A stretch of 10,806 nt of DNA from an uncultured Prevotella sp. GTDB taxonomy: Bacteria; Bacteroidota; Bacteroidia; Bacteroidales; Bacteroidaceae. Position numbers and translations under genes: made by a program. The DNA is taken from positions 1-10,806 of the forward strand of contig OMVH01000083.1 in assembly GCA_900314365.1 (NCBI GenBank). The letters run 5' to 3'. The notes beneath the pieces are model-generated. The model worked only from the letters and a program-made list of their open reading frames with translations. It ran no database searches and had not been told where the DNA came from. Shown here one piece after another: positions 7,423 to 10,806 of the stretch (the stretch's first letter is position 1; each line of letters begins with the position of its first letter).

Positions 7423-7957
7423 TGTCAGGATTTAATTGTAGCAGAGTGATAATTTGTTGTACTGTTTGTTTGATTTTGTCGCTTGTGTCGAGCAGGCTCA
7501 CGTCCACGGTGTGACGGGCCTTGCTGTAATAGGGTTCGCGCAGAGCCAGCTGGCTGGTTACGAACTCTCGCAGTTCGTCGCCTTCCTTGCCTTGCAGTAT
7601 GGGGCGCACCGTGTGTCCCATGTGCAGATGGCGGCACAACACGTCGGGTGAGGCTTTCAGATAAATGGTTTCGCCCTGAGCGTTCATGTAGTCCATATTG
7701 TCAGCAAAGCAGGGAGTACCCCCACCGCAGCTGATGACGATGTCCTCGAATTCGGCCACTTCGTGCAGCATGTTGTGCTCTACGCGCCTGAATCCGGTTT
7801 CACCTCGGTCGTCGAAGATTTGCCTTACGGTGCGGTGCATACGGTTCTCGATGTACCAGTCGAGGTCGTAGAAAGGCAGTCCGATGGTTCTAGCCAATTG
7901 CTTGCCTACGGTGGTCTTGCCGGCTCCCATGTAGCCTAAGAGGATGATTCTTTTCAT
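7403..7957 (-). CDS. aroK: Shikimate kinase
   Basis: This 184-residue cytoplasmic P-loop kinase converts shikimate to shikimate 3-phosphate on the way to chorismate and the aromatic amino acids. The Walker A motif GYMGAGKTT is at residues 8-16. D31 and D33 of DLDWYIE match the Mg/shikimate-binding segment. R57 in GETGFRRVE and the SCGGGTP loop (76-82) bind shikimate. RPILQG (118-123) belongs to the LID, and R140 in LALREPYY is the conserved C-terminal Arg. Length is slightly above the usual 170-175 because of an acidic tail (NPDNEEVDD) encoded in the overlap with speA. The ATG overlaps the topA stop by 4 nt (ATGA), so translation is probably coupled to topA. The last 20 nt, stop included, lie inside the speA start. 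Confidence 0.95.
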   Translation of the reverse strand: MKRIILLGYMGAGKTTVGKQLARTIGLPFYDLDWYIENRMHRTVRQIFDDRGETGFRRVEHNMLHEVAEFEDIVISCGGGTPCFADNMDYMNAQGETIYLKASPDVLCRHLHMGHTVRPILQGKEGDELREFVTSQLALREPYYSKARHTVDVSLLDTSDKIKQTVQQIITLLQLNPDNEEVDD

Positions 7958-10272
7958 TTACGCCTTCTGGTCTTGGGCGCCGGTGCGTTGTTTACTATTT
8001 CCATACACTTCTCATAGGTGAGGTCGGCAGCCTTCTCCTGAAGTTCCTTGGGTATGCGGCAGTTCTTACCGTCGTAGGCGATGTAGGGTCCGAACCGGCC
8101 GTTGAGAACCTCGAGCTTCGGGTCTTCGTCGAACGTTTTGATGTGGCGTTTCTTTTCAGCCTCCCGTTTCTTCTCTATAAGGTCGATGGCCGTTTCGAGA
8201 GTCACGGTCATGGGGTCCTCGCCCTTGGGCAGTGAGACGTACTTCTTGTCGTGCATTACGTAGGGACCGAACCGGCCTGCCCCTATCACCACCGGCGTGC
8301 CCTCGAACTCTCCGACGGTGCGTGGCAGCTTGAAGAGGTCGAGTGCCTCCTCGAGTGTGATGGTCTCCATGCTCTTGTCTGTGGGCAGCTGTGCGAAGAG
8401 AGGCTTCTCTTTGTCTTCGGCCGTACCTATCTGCACCACGGGACCAAAGCGGCCTATCTTCACCGATACAGGGCGTCCGCTCTTCGGGTCGGTGCCCAAC
8501 TGTCGTTCACCGGCCTTATGGGCGCTGTGCGTCTTGAGCACTTTTGTCACCACGGGTTCAAACTTCTTGTCGAAGTCCTGCATCATCTTTTCCCATTTCA
8601 TTTTGCCTTCTGCAATCTCGTCGAACTTCTCCTCCACGTTGGCCGTGAAGTTATAGTCCATGATTTCGGGAAAGTTCTGCATCAGGAAGTCGTTGACCAC
8701 TATACCGATGTCGGTGGGCAGCAGCTGTCCTTTCTCCTTGCCCACGGTCTCCGTACGCGTGCGGTGGGTGATGGTGTTGCCCTTGAGTGTGGCCACTGTG
8801 AAGGGCCGTTCCTCGCCGGGCTTGTCGCCTTTCTGTACATACTGCCGCTGCTGGATAGTGCTCACGGTGGGAGCGTAGGTCGACGGGCGTCCGATGCCGA
8901 GTTCCTCAAGCTTCTTCACCAGACTGCCTTCGGTGTATCGGGCCGGGGCTCGCGTGAATCGCTCCATGGAAGTCACTTCCTTGCGCTCGAGCTCGTCGCC
9001 TTCGGCCAGGGCAGGAAGGCTCTGGCTGGCATCGTCGTCGGAGTCGTCGTCGACAGATTCTTTATAAACCTTGAGGAAGCCGTCAAAGACAACAACCTCA
9101 CCCGTAGCGACAAATTTCTCGGCAGCATTGTCGAGCGTGATGCTGACGGTGGTCTTTTCTATCTTGGCGTCGGCCATCTGAGAGGCAAGTGTGCGCTTCC
9201 AGATGAGCTCATAGAGTCGTTTCTCCTGCGATGAACCCTCGATGGAGGGAGTGTTCATGAATGTGGGACGGATAGCCTCATGGGCTTCCTGTGCTCCCTT
9301 TGAATGGGTGTGGTAGTTTCGGGGCTGGCTGTACTCCTCGCCGTAGAGGTTGGTCACCTCCTCCTTGCTTGTGTTGATGGCCAGAGCAGAGAGGTTGACG
9401 CTGTCGGTACGCATGTAGGTGATGCGTCCGCTCTCATAGAGCGTCTGTGCTACCATCATGGTCTGTGCCACGGTGAATCCGAGCTTTCTGGCTGCCTCCT
9501 GTTGGAGTGTCGATGTGGTGAAAGGTGGCGCGGGCGTGCGCTTCATGGGCTTTTGTGCCACGGCGCTCACGGTGAAATGTGCCGATTTGCACTTCTCCAG
9601 GAAGGCGTCAGCCTCGTCCTCGGTGGCAAAACGGCGGTCGAGCTCTGCCTTCACCTCGGCGGCAGTGTCGCCTTGTCCCACTGTGAAGAGGGCGCTGACA
9701 CGGTAGTAGGGTTCACTCTTGAAAGCCTGTATCTCGCGCTCGCGTTCCACAACCAGTCTAACAGCCACGCTCTGCACGCGGCCTGCTGAGAGAGCCGGCT
9801 TCACTTTGCGCCAGAGTACCGGTGAAAGTTTAAATCCCACAAGACGGTCGAGCACGCGGCGTGCCTGCTGCGCGTTGACGAGATTCATGTCGAGATGTCG
9901 CGGGTGCTCAATGGCACTGAGAATAGCGGGCTTCGTGATTTCGTGGAAGACGATGCGTGAAGTGTTGGCCTCGTCGAGCCCTAACACCTCACAGAGATGC
10001 CAGCTGATGGCCTCTCCCTCGCGGTCCTCATCGGAAGCGAGCCATATCTTTTTGGCTTCCTTGGCGTTCTGCTTCAGTTCGCTCACCACCTTACGCTTCT
10101 CTTCGGGTATTTCGTAATGGGGCTCCATCGTCTTGGGATCGATGCTCAGCTCCTTCTTCTTCAAGTCGCGGATGTGTCCGTAGGATGACATCACCTTGTA
10201 GTCCTTGCCAAGGAATTTCTCGATGGTCTTAGCCTTGGCCGGGCTCTCTACAATCACCAGATTCTCTTGCAT
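7954..10272 (-). CDS. topA: DNA topoisomerase I (type IA)
   Basis: This 772-residue enzyme relaxes negative supercoils by transient single-strand cleavage. The Toprim domain (about 1-115) has LVIVESPAKAKT with E9 and the acidic DxDxE triad in ASDEDREGEA (D81, D83, E85). The active-site tyrosine is Y286 in RITYMRTDSVNLS, followed by H334/R337 in KGAQEAHEAIRPTF. An acidic stretch at 407-415 (VDDDSDDDA) breaks the central region. EGSLVKKLEELGIGRPSTYA (448-467) is the family hinge motif. The C-terminus has three repeats with a GRFGP core (607-611, 666-670, 725-729) and ends in RRRK. There is no four-cysteine zinc ribbon, unlike E. coli TopA. I start at ATG 10272, just before QENLVIVES. The frame is open to a TTG at 10305, but that TTG is part of the TACTTTTG promoter element. 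The stop overlaps aroK by 4 nt, and this is the first gene of the operon. Confidence 0.96.
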   Translation of the reverse strand: MQENLVIVESPAKAKTIEKFLGKDYKVMSSYGHIRDLKKKELSIDPKTMEPHYEIPEEKRKVVSELKQNAKEAKKIWLASDEDREGEAISWHLCEVLGLDEANTSRIVFHEITKPAILSAIEHPRHLDMNLVNAQQARRVLDRLVGFKLSPVLWRKVKPALSAGRVQSVAVRLVVEREREIQAFKSEPYYRVSALFTVGQGDTAAEVKAELDRRFATEDEADAFLEKCKSAHFTVSAVAQKPMKRTPAPPFTTSTLQQEAARKLGFTVAQTMMVAQTLYESGRITYMRTDSVNLSALAINTSKEEVTNLYGEEYSQPRNYHTHSKGAQEAHEAIRPTFMNTPSIEGSSQEKRLYELIWKRTLASQMADAKIEKTTVSITLDNAAEKFVATGEVVVFDGFLKVYKESVDDDSDDDASQSLPALAEGDELERKEVTSMERFTRAPARYTEGSLVKKLEELGIGRPSTYAPTVSTIQQRQYVQKGDKPGEERPFTVATLKGNTITHRTRTETVGKEKGQLLPTDIGIVVNDFLMQNFPEIMDYNFTANVEEKFDEIAEGKMKWEKMMQDFDKKFEPVVTKVLKTHSAHKAGERQLGTDPKSGRPVSVKIGRFGPVVQIGTAEDKEKPLFAQLPTDKSMETITLEEALDLFKLPRTVGEFEGTPVVIGAGRFGPYVMHDKKYVSLPKGEDPMTVTLETAIDLIEKKREAEKKRHIKTFDEDPKLEVLNGRFGPYIAYDGKNCRIPKELQEKAADLTYEKCMEIVNNAPAPKTRRRK

Positions 10273-10302
10273 GTCTTTATGAATCAAAGTTCTTTTAGGG
10301 CG

Positions 10303-10310
10303 CAAAAGTA
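10303..10310 (-). promoter_or_regulatory. -7 promoter element for the topA-aroK-speA-argB operon
   Basis: On the minus strand 10310-10303 reads TACTTTTG, an exact match to the Bacteroidetes -7 consensus TAnnTTTG. Transcription would start near 10296, giving a leader of about 25 nt before the topA ATG at 10272. At the expected -33 position I see TAAG, not TTTG, so the upstream element is weak or absent. Confidence 0.55.
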
Positions 10311-10806
10311 AGCAAAAACTTTCCTTGTACCTTATTATATAGAAACTTTCTCGCTGTTTTTAGTCTTTTTTTATATTTTGGAGAGTGCGTAATTCTTCTG
10401 TAACATGACTTTCGCGACTTGGCAGTGGTATGAAATTCATAGTGCCCCTGTCTTATGCGCTTTTGAAATCGACTTCTTTTAGTAAGTTTTATTGGGTGCA
10501 GCTGATATTCCTGTGGGTTGGTACGGCTTTTCATAAAACGATTCTGGTGCATAAGTCAGAATATCTTTATGTCATAAAAAGTTCGCGTGCCCGAAGGATA
10601 CTGGATGGCCGCACACTTTTCGACGTTTTATTCACTGAGATAGAATCAGTCAGAGCAGGTGCTGCAGATTGGCAGGTTAGAGTCCGTCCTCAAATATCCA
10701 CTGCAGGGTGCGGCTAGGTAGGGCTAGGGGCCGTCCGCAAGCTGCGAATGTAGAATGGATTTCCTGTTCGCCCGTAGGATGCGGACGGCCACGAGGGCCG
10801 CGCCCT
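10311..10806. other. Gene-free region upstream of topA
   Basis: About 500 nt hold no gene I can support. From 10311 to about 10600 the sequence is AT-rich with T runs, typical intergenic DNA. From about 10600 it becomes GC-rich and, from 10729, palindromic. Two short open frames are present, a plus-strand one at 10430-10717 and a minus-strand one at 10295-10552, but neither has a recognisable protein pattern or convincing start. The region may hold a promoter or leader for a gene beyond the right edge. Confidence 0.6.
10729..10806. repeat. GC-rich palindromic element, runs off the window
   Basis: GGCCGTCCGCA (10729-10739) and TGCGGACGGCC (10780-10790) are perfect 11-bp inverted arms around a 40-nt loop. 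GCGAA (10744-10748) and TTCGC (10767-10771) add an inner 5-bp stem. A second small hairpin, AGGGC (10794-10798) with GCCCT (10802-10806), follows at the window edge. No reading frame explains it. It resembles dispersed intergenic palindromes of gut bacteria, but copy number cannot be judged from one window. Confidence 0.5.

Noticed and set aside
8251..9234. A 327-codon plus-strand open frame antisense to topA
   Set aside because: It is again in register with the topA codons and is explained by codon bias. No family pattern or start context.
10295..10552. An 85-codon minus-strand open frame rich in Lys and Arg
   Set aside because: The composition is what AT-rich intergenic DNA yields. It overlaps the topA promoter and leader, and I recognise no family.
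10430..10717. A 95-codon plus-strand open frame with a hydrophobic start
   Set aside because: It crosses from AT-rich into GC-rich non-coding sequence, has no clear ribosome-binding context, and its second half is not protein-like. I cannot support it as a gene, although a comparative search could rescue it.
1..10806. CRISPR arrays, insertion sequences, phage genes, tRNA or rRNA genes
   Set aside because: I looked for regularly spaced repeats, transposase motifs, terminal inverted repeats around genes and tRNA-like arms. None is present apart from the palindromic element at the right edge, which encodes no transposase within the window.

Overview
The window looks like a chromosomal segment of a Bacteroidales bacterium, most likely Prevotellaceae. 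The grounds are a secreted S46 dipeptidyl-peptidase, an ECF sigma factor paired with a Bacteroidetes-type small single-pass membrane protein, promoter -7 elements of the form TAnnTTTG, few Shine-Dalgarno sequences, and the protein sequences themselves. The assignment comes from recognition, not from a database search.

Layout. Positions 1-3377 are on the plus strand: the 3' part of a polysaccharide/LPS flippase gene, cut by the window edge, then a complete secreted S46 peptidase (DPP7-like). Positions 3378-3620 separate convergent genes and hold three hairpins in a row that probably terminate transcription from both sides. Positions 3621-4602 (minus) hold an ECF sigma factor gene overlapped by a gene for a small membrane protein, probably its anti-sigma factor, with a -7 element just upstream. 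Positions 4733-10272 (minus) form a tight four-gene run transcribed topA -> aroK -> speA -> argB, with overlaps of 4, 20 and 1 nt and a -7 element before topA. Positions 10311-10806 have no gene I can support: first an AT-rich stretch, then a GC-rich palindromic segment that runs off the window.

How the genes work together. The flippase and peptidase act at the cell envelope, on glycan export and on uptake of peptides for a proteolytic lifestyle. The sigma/anti-sigma pair is a signal-responsive regulator whose targets cannot be read from this window. The minus-strand operon joins DNA relaxation (topA), aromatic biosynthesis (aroK), agmatine/polyamine synthesis from arginine (speA) and arginine biosynthesis (argB). 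SpeA and ArgB sit on opposite sides of the arginine pool and are probably translationally coupled.

Most of the window is conserved core genome. I see no CRISPR array, transposase, phage gene, toxin-antitoxin pair or clear novel system. The points most worth following up are the palindromic segment at the right edge, the dyad over the sigma-factor promoter, and the misleading TTG starts that lie inside promoter elements.
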